Source: Oscillospiraceae bacterium (GTDB lineage: Bacteria; Bacillota; Clostridia; Oscillospirales; Oscillospiraceae). From it: 64,000 nt of DNA. Position numbers and translations under genes: made by a program. Below, in pieces: positions 39,952 to 48,826 of this stretch. Numbering within the stretch: the stretch's first letter is position 1; each line of letters begins with the position of its first letter. The notes under the pieces were generated by a model that saw only the letters and a list, made by a program, of their open reading frames with translations, searched no databases and was not told the DNA's origin. The stretch covers positions 62,001 through 126,000 of the forward strand of contig CACWIS010000004.1 in assembly GCA_902761055.1 (NCBI GenBank), read 5' to 3'.

Positions 39952-40323
39952 TTATTTCCTTTCGGGGATGATCTCGATCCAGTAGCCGTCGGGATCTTCG
40001 ATAAAGTAAATGCCCATCGCGGGATTCTCAAAGCAGATGCAGCCCATCTTCTCGTGCTTCTCGTGCGCGGCGGCCATGTCCGGCGTCATGAAGGCGAGAT
40101 GGAATTCCTGCTCGCCCAGGTCATAGGGCTCGGTCCGGTCGGCCAGATACGTCAGCTCGAGCTGAAAGGCGCTTTTCCCGTCGCCGAGGAATTTGAGGAT
40201 GAAGCTGCCGTCGGAAGCCTTTTTCTCGCGCACGACCTTCAGACCGAGCGCCTCGTCGTAGAACTTCAGCGAGCGATCGAGATCGAGCACGTTGAAATTG
40301 AAGTGATTGAAGGTGAAATCCAT
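39952..40323 (-). CDS. VOC family protein, glyoxalase I-like
   Basis: A 123-residue vicinal-oxygen-chelate protein: 'HFNFNVLDLDRSLKFYDEALGLKVVREKK', 'FHLAFMTPDM' and the C-terminal 'GIYFIEDPDGYWIEIIPE' with the usual His/Glu metal ligands place it near lactoylglutathione lyase. Clostridia often lack glutathione, so the true substrate may be another thiol adduct. Good CAGGAGG site; own promoter; ilvA follows by 49 bases and may share the transcript. Confidence 0.88.
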   Translation of the reverse strand: MDFTFNHFNFNVLDLDRSLKFYDEALGLKVVREKKASDGSFILKFLGDGKSAFQLELTYLADRTEPYDLGEQEFHLAFMTPDMAAAHEKHEKMGCICFENPAMGIYFIEDPDGYWIEIIPERK

Positions 40324-40353
40324 GCGCCGCCGCCTCCTGTGTTATTTTATTTC

Positions 40354-40383
40354 AGTATACCACCACAGCGGCGGGGATTACAA
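40354..40383 (-). promoter_or_regulatory. Sigma-A promoter of the VOC gene
   Basis: Minus strand TTGTAA (40378-40383), 18-base spacer, TATACT (40354-40359). Confidence 0.7.
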
Positions 40384-40494
40384 GAGGATCCTGTCCCGCA
40401 TTTCGCCGCGGCCGTGCGCCGGCGCGATACCGGCGCAGCGAGAGAGCCGTCGGAATGAAATGTTATGTTAACCAAAAACCATCTGCCGCGGCGC

Positions 40495-40523
40495 TTGCCG
40501 TATCGCGCGGGATGTGTTATGAT
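40495..40523 (+). promoter_or_regulatory. Sigma-A promoter of the small coiled-coil protein gene
   Basis: TTGCCG (40495-40500), 17-base spacer, TATGAT (40518-40523). Confidence 0.7.
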
Positions 40524-40549
40524 AAGCACGGAAAGAAGGTGCTGCAACG

Positions 40550-40969
40550 ATGCATAAGGATATCGAAAACATGAGCGAGCGCGAGCTTTTGAAGGAACTG
40601 GTGCTCCAGGGACGCAGAGCGGAGCGGGCGAACAGGATCACGATCGCCGTGATCTCGGCGCTGCTTCTGCTCATCCTTTTCCTTGCGCTGGTCTATATCC
40701 CAAAAATCATGGCGCCGATCCGGCAGCTCGAGGGGAGCATGGATCAGATCCGGCGTACCCTGGACGAGGCGGAGCAGTTCTTCGGCAGCATCGGCCCGGA
40801 CACGGTGAATAAATTTGAAGAGGCACTGGACGGCCTCAACGAGACCTCGCTGCAGGCCAGAGAGTTTATGAACCGGCTCAAGGACAGCGGCATCGAGAAC
40901 GTCATGGGCACGCTCGACGAGCTTACCGGCACGCTGAAGAACTTTTTGAGGATCTTCGGCAGATCTTGA
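40550..40969 (+). CDS. Small membrane protein with coiled-coil tail
   Basis: A 139-residue protein: a short charged N-terminus, one transmembrane helix (about 30-52), then a long amphipathic helical region with heptad-like 'QLEGSMDQIRRTLDEAEQFF' and later helices. No family recognised; it resembles DUF948-like or methyl-accepting-like stalks only in general shape. GAAGGTG upstream of ATG. Monocistronic. Confidence 0.7.
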   Translation: MHKDIENMSERELLKELVLQGRRAERANRITIAVISALLLLILFLALVYIPKIMAPIRQLEGSMDQIRRTLDEAEQFFGSIGPDTVNKFEEALDGLNETSLQAREFMNRLKDSGIENVMGTLDELTGTLKNFLRIFGRS

Positions 40970-41010
40970 AAAAACGCCTTCCCGTTCAAATGAACGGGAA
41001 GGCGTTTTTT
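40969..41010. terminator. Bidirectional terminator
   Basis: AAAAAACGCCTTCCCGTTC pairs with GAACGGGAAGGCGTTTTTT, closing both converging genes. Confidence 0.93.
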
Positions 41011-42176
41011 CAGCCGCGGTCCGGCTCATAAGCGGCGCAGAGCTCCAGCAGCGTCTGCGTGAAACCGTAGCGCCCGGCGAGCGCGCGGCAGAGCGGGATC
41101 TTTTTCCCGCGCGGCGGGTTCTTTTTCACGGCGCGGATCATCAGATTCTTGGGAGAGTGGGCGAAGTCGATGAACTCGAGCAGGTCGACCTCGTAGCCCA
41201 TGTCCTCGAGCACGGCGGCGCGGATCGCGTCGGTCAGCAGGGCGGAGCTGCGCTCCTTGAGGATGCCGTGGCCGAGCAGCAGGTCGAGATCGCCGCCCCT
41301 GCGGATGGAGGCGTTGATCTCATGCTGGCAGCAGGGGACGGAGAAGATGTACTTCGCGTGATGGCGCAGCGCGAAGTCGAGCGCGTAGTCGGTCGCCGTG
41401 TCGCAGGCGTGCAGCGTCACGAGCAGGTCGAAGTCCTTGTCGTAGAGCCTGTCCTTCGAGACGTCGGCGACGAGGAAGCGCAGTTTTTCGTAGCCGTATT
41501 TCCCGGCGATCGCGTTGCAGCGCTCGACGACGTCGGGCTTGAGATCGTAGCCGATCATCTCGACGTCGAAGCCGCGCCTGACGGCGAAGTAGTAGTAGAG
41601 GATAAAGGTCAGATAAGACTTGCCGCAGCCGAAGTCGAGGACCGTGAGAGGTCCCGGCTCGACGGAGGCGAAGGCGTCGTCGATGAGGCGGAGGAAGCGG
41701 TCGATCTGGCGGTACTTGTCGTACTTTGCCTTGACGATGTGCAGATCCTCCGTGAACACGCCGAGGTCCACCAGCGCGGGGATGTTCTCGCCCTCGGCGA
41801 GCAGGCGGCGCTTTTCCCGGTCGTGCGCGGCCGCCGGTCCGCCGCCGGGCAGCGGCACGGCGCTCGCGCCGCTCTTGCGGTAGCTGCCGTCGCGGCGCAG
41901 GACGAACTGGCGCGCGCCCCCGTCGTCGGTCAGCAGCACCTGGCGGTAGCGGCCGATGAGCGTCTCGTCCGCGAGGGCGAGCAGCCCGGATTCGTCCAGG
42001 TTGAAATGGAAGGCCTTGTTGTCGCGGATGGCCTCGAGCTGGAAAAGCGCGCGGTCCTTCAGCCGCAGGGGCCGGACCGTGGCTTTCGCGTACTCCGCGC
42101 CCTCCGTCGGCTGGGAGAAGACGGCCTTGTGCAGCCGCGGCAGCGCCGCGGCGAGTTCTGTTTTCAGATCGGACAT
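41010..42176 (-). CDS. Class I SAM-dependent methyltransferase
   Basis: A 388-residue protein with an N-terminal extension (1-150) and a Rossmann methyltransferase core: motif I 'LTVLDFGCGKSYLTFILYYYF', 'VEMIGYDLKPDVVERCNAIA', and 'LLVTLHACDTATDYALDFAL' typical of the Methyltransf_32 / GCD14-like group of unknown substrate. It lies just after rsmI (1 base gap), so a ribosome or tRNA target is plausible but not shown. Confidence 0.87.
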   Translation of the reverse strand: MSDLKTELAAALPRLHKAVFSQPTEGAEYAKATVRPLRLKDRALFQLEAIRDNKAFHFNLDESGLLALADETLIGRYRQVLLTDDGGARQFVLRRDGSYRKSGASAVPLPGGGPAAAHDREKRRLLAEGENIPALVDLGVFTEDLHIVKAKYDKYRQIDRFLRLIDDAFASVEPGPLTVLDFGCGKSYLTFILYYYFAVRRGFDVEMIGYDLKPDVVERCNAIAGKYGYEKLRFLVADVSKDRLYDKDFDLLVTLHACDTATDYALDFALRHHAKYIFSVPCCQHEINASIRRGGDLDLLLGHGILKERSSALLTDAIRAAVLEDMGYEVDLLEFIDFAHSPKNLMIRAVKKNPPRGKKIPLCRALAGRYGFTQTLLELCAAYEPDRG

Positions 42177-42177
42177 A

Positions 42178-43050
42178 TCAGACCAGCTTCTTGAGATTCA
42201 GCAGAGCGGCTTTGAGCTCGTTCTTGCTGTAGGAATTGTTTTCGTCCTCAAGCACGGCGGCGACGGCGTCCCTGCCGCCGACGCCCTTCGACACCATCGC
42301 GTCGACGAGCAGGGCCTCGGCCGAGACGGCATGCTCGGTCTTGGTGAAAAGATAGCTCTCGTCGATCTCGACGACGGCGACGTACTCGCCCTTGTCGTAA
42401 TTGCCCTTGCCGAGCAGCTTCTCCTTGACCTCCGCGGGCGTGCCGCGAAAGCTCATCTCATGGAGCTTGGTCATGTCGTTGCACAGACACAGACGCACGC
42501 CGGCCTCGCTGTCGATGAAGAAGTCCACGAGGTCCATGATGCGCTTGGGGCTCTCGTAAAAAACAAAGGTGCGCGTGTCGCCGCGGCGGAGCTTTTCGAG
42601 CAGCTTGCGCCGCTCGGCGTTCTCGCGCGGGAAAAAGCCGTAGAACAGAAAGCTCGACAGGTCGAAGCCAGAGACGGACAGCGCCGTCACGGCCGCGCAG
42701 CAGCCCGGCACGCCGACGACCTCGATCCCCGCGTCGACCGCGGCGCGGATCAGCTCGTTGCCGGGGTCGGAGATGCAGGGCGTGCCCGCGTCGGTGATGA
42801 CGGCCACGCTCTTGCCCGCGAGCATCTCGGAGATGAAATACTTTGCCTTGCCGTACTCGTTGAACTTGTGGTTGCTCACAAGGCGGTTGCGGATCTCCAG
42901 CTTGCCGAGCAGCACCATCGAGCGGCGCGTATCCTCGGCCGCGATGACGTCCACGGAGCTTAATATCTCGCGCCCGCGCGGGGACATGTCGCGCGAATTG
43001 CCGATGGGCGTGGCGACGATATAGAGCTTTCCTTTTTTGATCTCGTCCAT
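42178..43050 (-). CDS. rsmI: 16S rRNA (cytidine(1402)-2'-O)-methyltransferase
   Basis: A 290-residue tetrapyrrole-methylase-fold enzyme. 'GKLYIVATPIGNSRDMSPRGREILSSVDVIAAEDTR' , 'ITDAGTPCISDPGNELI' and 'FFPRENAERRKLLEKL' are diagnostic. It methylates C1402 of 16S rRNA in the decoding centre. Middle gene of mmcQ-rsmI-methyltransferase. Confidence 0.96.
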   Translation of the reverse strand: MDEIKKGKLYIVATPIGNSRDMSPRGREILSSVDVIAAEDTRRSMVLLGKLEIRNRLVSNHKFNEYGKAKYFISEMLAGKSVAVITDAGTPCISDPGNELIRAAVDAGIEVVGVPGCCAAVTALSVSGFDLSSFLFYGFFPRENAERRKLLEKLRRGDTRTFVFYESPKRIMDLVDFFIDSEAGVRLCLCNDMTKLHEMSFRGTPAEVKEKLLGKGNYDKGEYVAVVEIDESYLFTKTEHAVSAEALLVDAMVSKGVGGRDAVAAVLEDENNSYSKNELKAALLNLKKLV

Positions 43051-43060
43051 GACTGTCCTC

Positions 43061-43420
43061 TCAAAACTCGTCGGCGTAACGCTTCAGGCGCTTGGGCGCG
43101 GTCAGATCGTAGCTGTCGGCGATCATGCGCCGGATCACGTCCTCGTCCACGCTGCCGTCGAGGATGATGCTGCTCCAGTGCAGCTTGTTCATGTGGTAGG
43201 CCGGCACGATCGCGGCGAAGGAGCTGCGCCAGAAGTCGCCCCAGGAGGGCTCGTTCTTCACGCTGATCCAGATGCGCCCCTCGCGCTCGAAGATCAGCGC
43301 GAAGATCTTTTTATTCGACGCATGGCGCATGCAGCTCCAGTTCGCGTCGTCAAAGGGATAGTCCTCGTAGACGCCGGGCAGCTCCATGCAGGCGCCAATC
43401 GCCTCCTTGCGCGTGAGCAT
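43061..43420 (-). CDS. MmcQ/YjbR family protein
   Basis: A 119-residue protein: 'CMELPGVYEDYPFDD.NWSCMRHASNKKIFALIF' and 'NKLHWSSIILDGSVDEDVIRRMIADSYDLT' match the MmcQ/YjbR fold, a CyaY-like DNA-binding or unknown role. ATG 43420 lies after AGAGGTG. First gene of the rsmI operon. Confidence 0.9.
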   Translation of the reverse strand: MLTRKEAIGACMELPGVYEDYPFDDANWSCMRHASNKKIFALIFEREGRIWISVKNEPSWGDFWRSSFAAIVPAYHMNKLHWSSIILDGSVDEDVIRRMIADSYDLTAPKRLKRYADEF

Positions 43421-43455
43421 GCTCCTCACCTCTTTGCGTATGATCGGTCGTTTTC

Positions 43456-43484
43456 AGTATAGCACGGCGCCGGGCGCTTGTCAC
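43456..43484 (-). promoter_or_regulatory. Sigma-A promoter of the mmcQ-rsmI operon
   Basis: Minus strand GTGACA (43479-43484), 17-base spacer, TATACT (43456-43461). Confidence 0.75.
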
Positions 43485-43511
43485 GGAGGAAAAGAAAATG
43501 CGCGAAAGCTC

Positions 43512-43540
43512 TTGCAATCTTTTTTACGGTAAATTAATAT
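43512..43540 (+). promoter_or_regulatory. Sigma-A promoter of the DUF5058-M20 operon
   Basis: TTGCAA (43512-43517), 17-base spacer, TAATAT (43535-43540). Confidence 0.65.
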
Positions 43541-43573
43541 AGTCCGTATAGAAACACAGGGGGAGGCACGCAT

Positions 43574-44311
43574 ATGGCATTCAACGTCAACAGTCCCGTG
43601 CTCTTCGCGGTGGCGGGGATCGCCGTCGCGGTCGTGCTGGCGCAGTCGGTCTTTTTCCTCATCAAGGCCTGGCGGCGCGGCGTCGAGCTGGGGATGGACA
43701 GGCAAAAGCTGAAGCGGACGGCCCGAACGGCCGCGGTCTTTACGATCGCGCCGGCCGCGGCCATCGTCATTTCCGTCATCACGCTCTCGAAGGATCTCGG
43801 CGTGCCGCTGCCCTGGCTGCGCCTGAGCGTCGTGGGCAACCTCTCGTACGAGACGATCGCCGCCACCAACGCCGAGAGCGCGATGGGACTGACCTTCGGT
43901 CAGGTCAGCGCCCTGAGCGCGCAGCAGTACGTCACGATCGCCGCGGTGATGACGATCAGCATCATGGTCGGCATCTGGCTGGTGCCGCTGATCGGCGAGA
44001 AGCTCCTCAACGGCGTGATCAATCTGGAAAACCGGGATAAAAAATGGGGCGAGATCTTTTCGGCCTCGATGTTCATCGGCATGATCTCGGCCTTTATCGG
44101 CTACGTCTTCTGCGACTTCTCGGGCGTGTTCCGCGGGGAGACGGCGGGACTGATCCCGGTGCTCGTCATGACCGCGGCGGCGCTCGTGATGACCGCGCTG
44201 GGCCTGGCGTCGAAAAAGAAGGGCCTGCGGGTGCTGGCGGACTACGCCCTGCCCGTCAGCCTGATCGCCGGGATGGCGGCCGCCGTGCCGCTGACGGCGT
44301 GGCTGGGCTGA
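43574..44311 (+). CDS. DUF5058 family membrane protein
   Basis: A 245-residue protein with about six helices ('SPVLFAVAGIAVAVVLAQSVFFLIKAWRRG', 'IAAVMTISIMVGIWLVPLIG', 'SASMFIGMISAFIGYVFCDF'). It matches DUF5058, a family of predicted transporters. With the next membrane protein and an M20 peptidase it forms a tight three-gene unit, suggesting uptake of an amide or peptide that the peptidase then cleaves. Function not established. Confidence 0.8.
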   Translation: MAFNVNSPVLFAVAGIAVAVVLAQSVFFLIKAWRRGVELGMDRQKLKRTARTAAVFTIAPAAAIVISVITLSKDLGVPLPWLRLSVVGNLSYETIAATNAESAMGLTFGQVSALSAQQYVTIAAVMTISIMVGIWLVPLIGEKLLNGVINLENRDKKWGEIFSASMFIGMISAFIGYVFCDFSGVFRGETAGLIPVLVMTAAALVMTALGLASKKKGLRVLADYALPVSLIAGMAAAVPLTAWLG

Positions 44312-44327
44312 AAGGGGGCGCGCTTCG

Positions 44328-44996
44328 ATGGATAGCAGACAGAGCTATATCAAATCCGTCCACCGGGACGGCCGGATCTGGAACATCTCCGTCGCGGTCA
44401 TCCTGATGCTCGTGCCCGTCGTGATCGGCCTCGTCTATCACACGCTGCCGGACTGGCACGGCCTTCTGATGGGCCTCATCGCCACCGCCCCGATGTACTG
44501 GGCCGTCGGCGCGATCGAGACCGTGACCTACGTGCCGATGCTCGGCGCGGGCGGCTCGTACCTGTCCTTCGTGACCGGCAATATCTCGAACCTCAAGCTG
44601 CCCGTGGCGCTCAACGCGCTCGAGCAGGCGGAGGTCGGCGTCAGCTCCGAGGAGGGCGAGATCGTCTCCACGATCGCGATCGCCGTGTCGAGCATCGTGA
44701 CGACGCTCATCATCATCCTCGGCGTGCTGCTCATCACGCCGCTCACGCCGCTGCTGGAGGCGCCGGCGCTCGCGCCCGCCTTCGCCCAGATCCTGCCCTC
44801 GCTCTTCGGCGCGCTGGGCGTCGTGTTCATCTCGAAAAACTGGAAGATCGCCGTCGCGCCGGTGCTGCTGATGCTCGTGCTCTTCATCGCAGTGCCCGCG
44901 CTCAACGCCGGGACCGTGGGCATCATGGTGCCCGTCGGCGTGCTCTTCACGCTGGGCGTGTCGCGCATCCTGTACAAGAAGGGGGTACTTTCATGA
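44328..44996 (+). CDS. Membrane protein, partner of DUF5058
   Basis: A 222-residue protein with about six helices and the glycine-rich segment 'VTYVPMLGAGGSYLSFVTGNISNLKLPVAL', the kind of re-entrant signature seen in transporters of the gate/YjiG type. No firm family was recognised. It starts 16 bases after DUF5058 and its stop overlaps the M20 gene by four bases (ATGA), so the two membrane proteins are likely subunits of one carrier. Confidence 0.75.
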   Translation: MDSRQSYIKSVHRDGRIWNISVAVILMLVPVVIGLVYHTLPDWHGLLMGLIATAPMYWAVGAIETVTYVPMLGAGGSYLSFVTGNISNLKLPVALNALEQAEVGVSSEEGEIVSTIAIAVSSIVTTLIIILGVLLITPLTPLLEAPALAPAFAQILPSLFGALGVVFISKNWKIAVAPVLLMLVLFIAVPALNAGTVGIMVPVGVLFTLGVSRILYKKGVLS

Positions 44997-46426
44997 TCGG
45001 AAAGCTGATCCTGCTCCTGCTCGCCGCGCTGGTCGCGGTCATCCTCGTTCGTACGGCGCTCTTCCGCCCGAAGGAGGAAAAGGAGGAGACGTTTGAGGAC
45101 GTTGAATTCGACCGGGATGCGGCGCTGCGCGCGCTCGCCGCGCTCGTCCGCTGCCGCACGGTCTCGAGCGAAAGACGCGAGGACGAGGACGACGCGGAGT
45201 TCGAAAAGCTGATCGCGCTGCTGCCCGTCCTGTATCCGGGCGTGTTCAGGACCTGCCTGTTCCGGCGACTCGAGGACCGCGGCCTGCTCTTTACCTGGAA
45301 GGGGAGTGAGCAGGGCAAGCCCGCCGTGCTGATGGCGCACTACGACGTCGTGCCCGTCGAGGAGGAGAACTGGGACGTCCCCGCCTTCGAGGCGATCATC
45401 CGCGACGGCGCGATGTGGGGCCGCGGCACCCTCGATACGAAGGTGACCTTCAACGGCATCCTCTCCGCGGCGGAAAACCTGATCGCGCAGGGATTCACGC
45501 CGAAAAACGACGTCTATTTCGCTTTCTCCGGCGGCGAGGAGGTCAACGGCCTCGGCGCGGTGCATATCGTCGACTATTTCGCCGAGCACGGCATTGAGCC
45601 GGAGCTCGTGATCGACGAGGGCGGCGCGGTCGTCGAGGACGTTTTCCCCGGCGTCAGCGGACCCTGCGCGCTGATCGGCATCGCGGAGAAGGGCATGATG
45701 AACCTGGAGTTTTCCGTCAGCTCCGACGGCGGACACGCCTCCGCGCCCGCCCCGCACACCCCGGTCGGCAAGCTCTCGACGGCCTGCGCGCGCGTCGAGG
45801 CGCATCCCTTCCGCGCGCACTTCACCAAGCCCGCGCTGGAGATGTTCGACACGCTCGGCCGCCGCTCGAGCTTCGTCTACCGCATGATCTTCGCCAACCT
45901 CTGGGCCTTCGGATGGGTGCTGGATCTGATCTGCCGCAAAAACGGCGGGGAGCTCAACGCCCTGCTGCGCACGACCGTGGCCTTCACGCAGATGCAGGGC
46001 AGCAAGGCGCCGAACGTGATCCCGCCCTCGGCCTCGATGGTGGCGAATCTGCGTCTCAACCCGGACGACAGCGTGCGCAGCGCGCTCGGGACGATCCGCG
46101 CGACGGTCAAGGATCCGAAGGTCGGGCTCAAGGTGCTGCGCTCCTTCGAGCCGAGCCCGATCTCCCGCACCGACTGCGAGGGCTGGCAGCGCGTCTGCCG
46201 CGCGGTCTCCGGCACCTGGCGCGGCTGCATCGTCGCGCCCTATCTGATGGTCCAGTGCTCGGACAGCCGCCATTACCGCAAGCTCTCCGACAGGGTCTAC
46301 CGCTTCTCGGCGATGGACCTGACAAAGGAGGAGCGCGCTTCGATCCACGGCAACAACGAGCATATCCGCCTGGAAACCGCCCAGCGCGCGGTCGAGTTCT
46401 TCATCCGCGTGATGAAGCAGTGCTGA
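44993..46426 (+). CDS. M20 family metallopeptidase, PM20D1/carboxypeptidase S-like, membrane-anchored
   Basis: A 477-residue peptidase with an N-terminal helix (about 3-20). Metal-site motifs: 'VLMAHYDVVP' (His), 'GAMWGRGTLDTKV' (bridging Asp) and 'FAFSGGEEVNG' (Glu pair); a lid dimerisation domain lies at about 235-370. The group includes carboxypeptidase S and PM20D1, which hydrolyse or form N-acyl amino acids. A signal anchor suggests action at the membrane. Last gene of the DUF5058 unit. Confidence 0.88.
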   Translation: MIGKLILLLLAALVAVILVRTALFRPKEEKEETFEDVEFDRDAALRALAALVRCRTVSSERREDEDDAEFEKLIALLPVLYPGVFRTCLFRRLEDRGLLFTWKGSEQGKPAVLMAHYDVVPVEEENWDVPAFEAIIRDGAMWGRGTLDTKVTFNGILSAAENLIAQGFTPKNDVYFAFSGGEEVNGLGAVHIVDYFAEHGIEPELVIDEGGAVVEDVFPGVSGPCALIGIAEKGMMNLEFSVSSDGGHASAPAPHTPVGKLSTACARVEAHPFRAHFTKPALEMFDTLGRRSSFVYRMIFANLWAFGWVLDLICRKNGGELNALLRTTVAFTQMQGSKAPNVIPPSASMVANLRLNPDDSVRSALGTIRATVKDPKVGLKVLRSFEPSPISRTDCEGWQRVCRAVSGTWRGCIVAPYLMVQCSDSRHYRKLSDRVYRFSAMDLTKEERASIHGNNEHIRLETAQRAVEFFIRVMKQC

Positions 46427-46435
46427 GAATGTCCG

Positions 46436-46470
46436 AAAAAAAGAAAGCCCTCACGGAGGGCTTTCTTTTT
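46436..46470. terminator. Bidirectional terminator after the M20 gene
   Basis: AAAGAAAGCCCTC pairs with GAGGGCTTTCTTT with A- and T-runs on the two sides. Confidence 0.9.
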
Positions 46471-47986
46471 GCATATATCCCGCCTGCTCGAGCAGACGCC
46501 CGGCGCGCAGGGAGGAGAGCGTACAGGACCAGATATCCCGTTTTTCCGCGGCGCGGCCGCGCAGGAAAGCGCGCAGCGTTTCGTCGCGCTCCCCCTTCTC
46601 GGCGAGATACCGATCGAGCCGCAGCAGCTCCGGCACCGCGTCGTCGCCGAGATCGCACAGAGCGTATACGTCGATCTGTTCCGCCTCGCCGCGCAGATAG
46701 CGCTCGACGTTGCGGCGCGCGATCCAGCCGTTGCTGCCCGAAAGCGCGAGAAGGAGAAACATCGCGACGCACAGCGCCGCCGCGATCGGAAAGGCGTTGA
46801 AGCGCGGCGAAAACTGCCGGATGAGGACCAGAAGGAAGAGCAGAGAGAGCAGCAGCATGAACCACGCGGCGTGCACACGGTCGGGCGTCAGGCCGTACGC
46901 GGCGATATAAAGCCGCAGCTTGCTCAGCGCCGTCGCGATCAAGAGAAGTGTGAAGAGCGTAAGCGTGACGCAGAGCGCGCGCATGAAACGCTCCCGGCCC
47001 CGCCGGACGAGGCGGGAGAGCGCGAGAAGCACGAGAAAGTTTACAAATGCCACCGTGCAGAGCTGAAAAAAGCCGCTGCGCGCGTATTCGGCATAGCTCA
47101 AATGCGCGGGCAGAACGCCCGTGAAGGCCGAGGTATAATAGCCCCACTGCGAGAGGAAGAACAGGACGTAGACGAAAAGCAGCGGGATCACGGCGGCGGC
47201 GGCGCTCAAGGGCGGCAGGATCCGTCTGCGCTCGGCACGCTCCCGGACGCGCCGCGCGCCGTCCTCGCGCAGCAGCTTGCCGGAAACCGAGGAGAAATAC
47301 AGACCGAAAACATAGAGCGCGACAGGCACGCCGAAGCAGAAACGCAGCAGGATCATCCCGGGATCGTCGATCCGGAGGCTGAAAATGCGCGCCAGCAGCT
47401 CGGTAAAGCCGCTGTCATAGGACAGAAGCGAGAGGACCAGCCAGGTCGGGAGCACGGCGAGAAAGAGGCCGAGCGCGATCTTCAGCAGCGTACGGCCGAA
47501 GCCTTTTCCCTGCGGAAGGAGCAGGGCGGGAAAGAGCGCGCCGAACGAGGAAAAGGGGAATATGAACCAGGCGCGCAGCAGATCGGCGCCGAGCAGCTCG
47601 CTCCAGCCGCCCTCGAGCGTGCCGCCCGTCCCCGCAAGGACGAGATAGGCGTAGGCCGCGAGCAGATAGGCGAAGCAGATAAAGGCGTGGAAGCGGTCGG
47701 CCCAGATGAGGGCGGCGAGCAGCGCAAGCGCGGCGGAGAGAAAGACCAGCTTCGCACAGAGATCAAAACGGCAGCGGCCGCGGAGCGGCACGAAAAAGGT
47801 GAAGGCATAGAGCGCCGCGATGAGCAGCGCCGAGGCGAGAGGCTTTTGCAAAAACGGGAAGAGCAGCCAGAAGCAATAACCAAAGAGCAGGAGCAGCCAG
47901 GCAAAGAGCCTGTCCTGCAGGCGGAAACGGCGCTCCGGCGCCGCTTCCCCGGCCAAAGCGGGAGAGAGAGGAAGAGACTCCTCCAT
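46451..47986 (-). CDS. DUF4173/DUF4153 membrane protein
   Basis: A 511-residue protein with 11-12 helices, typical of the DUF4153/DUF4173 group ('LLRLRADDPGMILLRFCFGVPVALYVFGLYFS'-like core). A soluble tail with 'YALCDLGDDAVPELLRLDRYL' follows. ATG 47986 lies 7 bases after GGAGG and overlaps the stop of the HTH gene. The DUF2975-HTH-DUF4173 set is common in Firmicutes; its role is unknown. Confidence 0.85.
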   Translation of the reverse strand: MEESLPLSPALAGEAAPERRFRLQDRLFAWLLLLFGYCFWLLFPFLQKPLASALLIAALYAFTFFVPLRGRCRFDLCAKLVFLSAALALLAALIWADRFHAFICFAYLLAAYAYLVLAGTGGTLEGGWSELLGADLLRAWFIFPFSSFGALFPALLLPQGKGFGRTLLKIALGLFLAVLPTWLVLSLLSYDSGFTELLARIFSLRIDDPGMILLRFCFGVPVALYVFGLYFSSVSGKLLREDGARRVRERAERRRILPPLSAAAAVIPLLFVYVLFFLSQWGYYTSAFTGVLPAHLSYAEYARSGFFQLCTVAFVNFLVLLALSRLVRRGRERFMRALCVTLTLFTLLLIATALSKLRLYIAAYGLTPDRVHAAWFMLLLSLLFLLVLIRQFSPRFNAFPIAAALCVAMFLLLALSGSNGWIARRNVERYLRGEAEQIDVYALCDLGDDAVPELLRLDRYLAEKGERDETLRAFLRGRAAEKRDIWSCTLSSLRAGRLLEQAGYMQKESPP

Positions 47987-48192
47987 TATGAATCCTCCTT
48001 GTATTCCAGAATATCCTCCACGCGGCACCCGAGCGCTTTGCAGATCGCGTCGAGGGTGGAGAAACGGATGGCTCTGGCTTTGTTGTTCTTGAGGATGGAG
48101 AGGTTGGCCGGCGTGATCCCGACCTTGTCCGAGAGCTCGCCGAGAGAGATCTTGCGGCGCGCCATCATAACGTCCAGATTGATCAGTATCAT
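47986..48192 (-). CDS. Small XRE-type helix-turn-helix regulator (YozG-like)
   Basis: A 68-residue protein that is almost only a HTH domain: 'ARRKISLGELSDKVGITPANLSILKNNKARAIRFSTLDAICKALGCRVEDILEY'. It probably represses its own operon together with the DUF2975 membrane protein upstream. One-base overlap with the following gene and 9 bases after DUF2975. Confidence 0.92.
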   Translation of the reverse strand: MILINLDVMMARRKISLGELSDKVGITPANLSILKNNKARAIRFSTLDAICKALGCRVEDILEYKEDS

Positions 48193-48201
48193 AGGTCCAC
48201 C

Positions 48202-48660
48202 TCACACCGTCAGGTCGTTCTCGGACTTGATCGCCGTGGCTTCCTCGACGACGTTCTTCACCACGCGCAGACACAGTCCCAGCAGCACGGCCGTAAAGGA
48301 GAGAACGAGCGCGAGCAGGTAGTAGACGGTCATCGGGAGAAAGACGAGGCTGATCGCGATCGCGCACCAGCTCACGCCGCGGATGAGCGCGACGCTTTTG
48401 GCGGTAAAGACCTCGCCCGCGCGGACGCGCAGCAGCAGGAGCGCCAGCAGGACGTCCGCCAGCAGCGCGAGCGCGAGGATCAGATAGCCGGCGATCAGGA
48501 TCAGCACGCCGTCGCGCAGTCCCAGGGGGCGCGCTGCGGCGGGAGCGATCAGCTGTACAAAGCGCGGCAGCACAAAGGCCGCGATCATCAGAACAACAAA
48601 GAACAGGGCCGTCAAAACGATCGAGATCGTAAGAGAAAGGCTTTTGGATATCCGAAGCAT
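48202..48660 (-). CDS. DUF2975 membrane protein
   Basis: A 152-residue protein with four helices; 'LRVRAGEVFTAKSVALIRGVSWCAI' is the DUF2975 hallmark. It is nearly always paired with a YozG-like regulator, as here. AAAAGGAGG before ATG. Confidence 0.88.
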   Translation of the reverse strand: MLRISKSLSLTISIVLTALFFVVLMIAAFVLPRFVQLIAPAAARPLGLRDGVLILIAGYLILALALLADVLLALLLLRVRAGEVFTAKSVALIRGVSWCAIAISLVFLPMTVYYLLALVLSFTAVLLGLCLRVVKNVVEEATAIKSENDLTV

Positions 48661-48688
48661 AAGATGACCTCCTTTTGCATGCGCCTAT

Positions 48689-48717
48689 ACCATAGCACAG
48701 GTTTTATTGAAAGTCAA
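48689..48717 (-). promoter_or_regulatory. Sigma-A promoter of the DUF2975-HTH-DUF4173 operon
   Basis: Minus strand TTGACT (48712-48717), 17-base spacer, TATGGT (48689-48694). Confidence 0.8.
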
Positions 48718-48758
48718 ATAAAATTTATCGAAAAACAATAAACATAACGGAATGACCT

Positions 48759-48786
48759 TTGACTTCCGCCGGGAAGCGTGTATAAT
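48759..48786 (+). promoter_or_regulatory. Sigma-A promoter of the arsR-type gene
   Basis: TTGACT (48759-48764), 16-base spacer, TATAAT (48781-48786). Confidence 0.85.
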
Positions 48787-48800
48787 AACAGGGAAATGAT

Positions 48801-48826
48801 AGAACGCTTGTTCATATGAAGGTTTG
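48801..48826 (+). promoter_or_regulatory. Candidate ArsR operator
   Basis: The perfect 10-bp palindrome TTCATATGAA (48811-48820) lies just after the -10 box, where ArsR/SmtB repressors usually bind. Confidence 0.5.
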
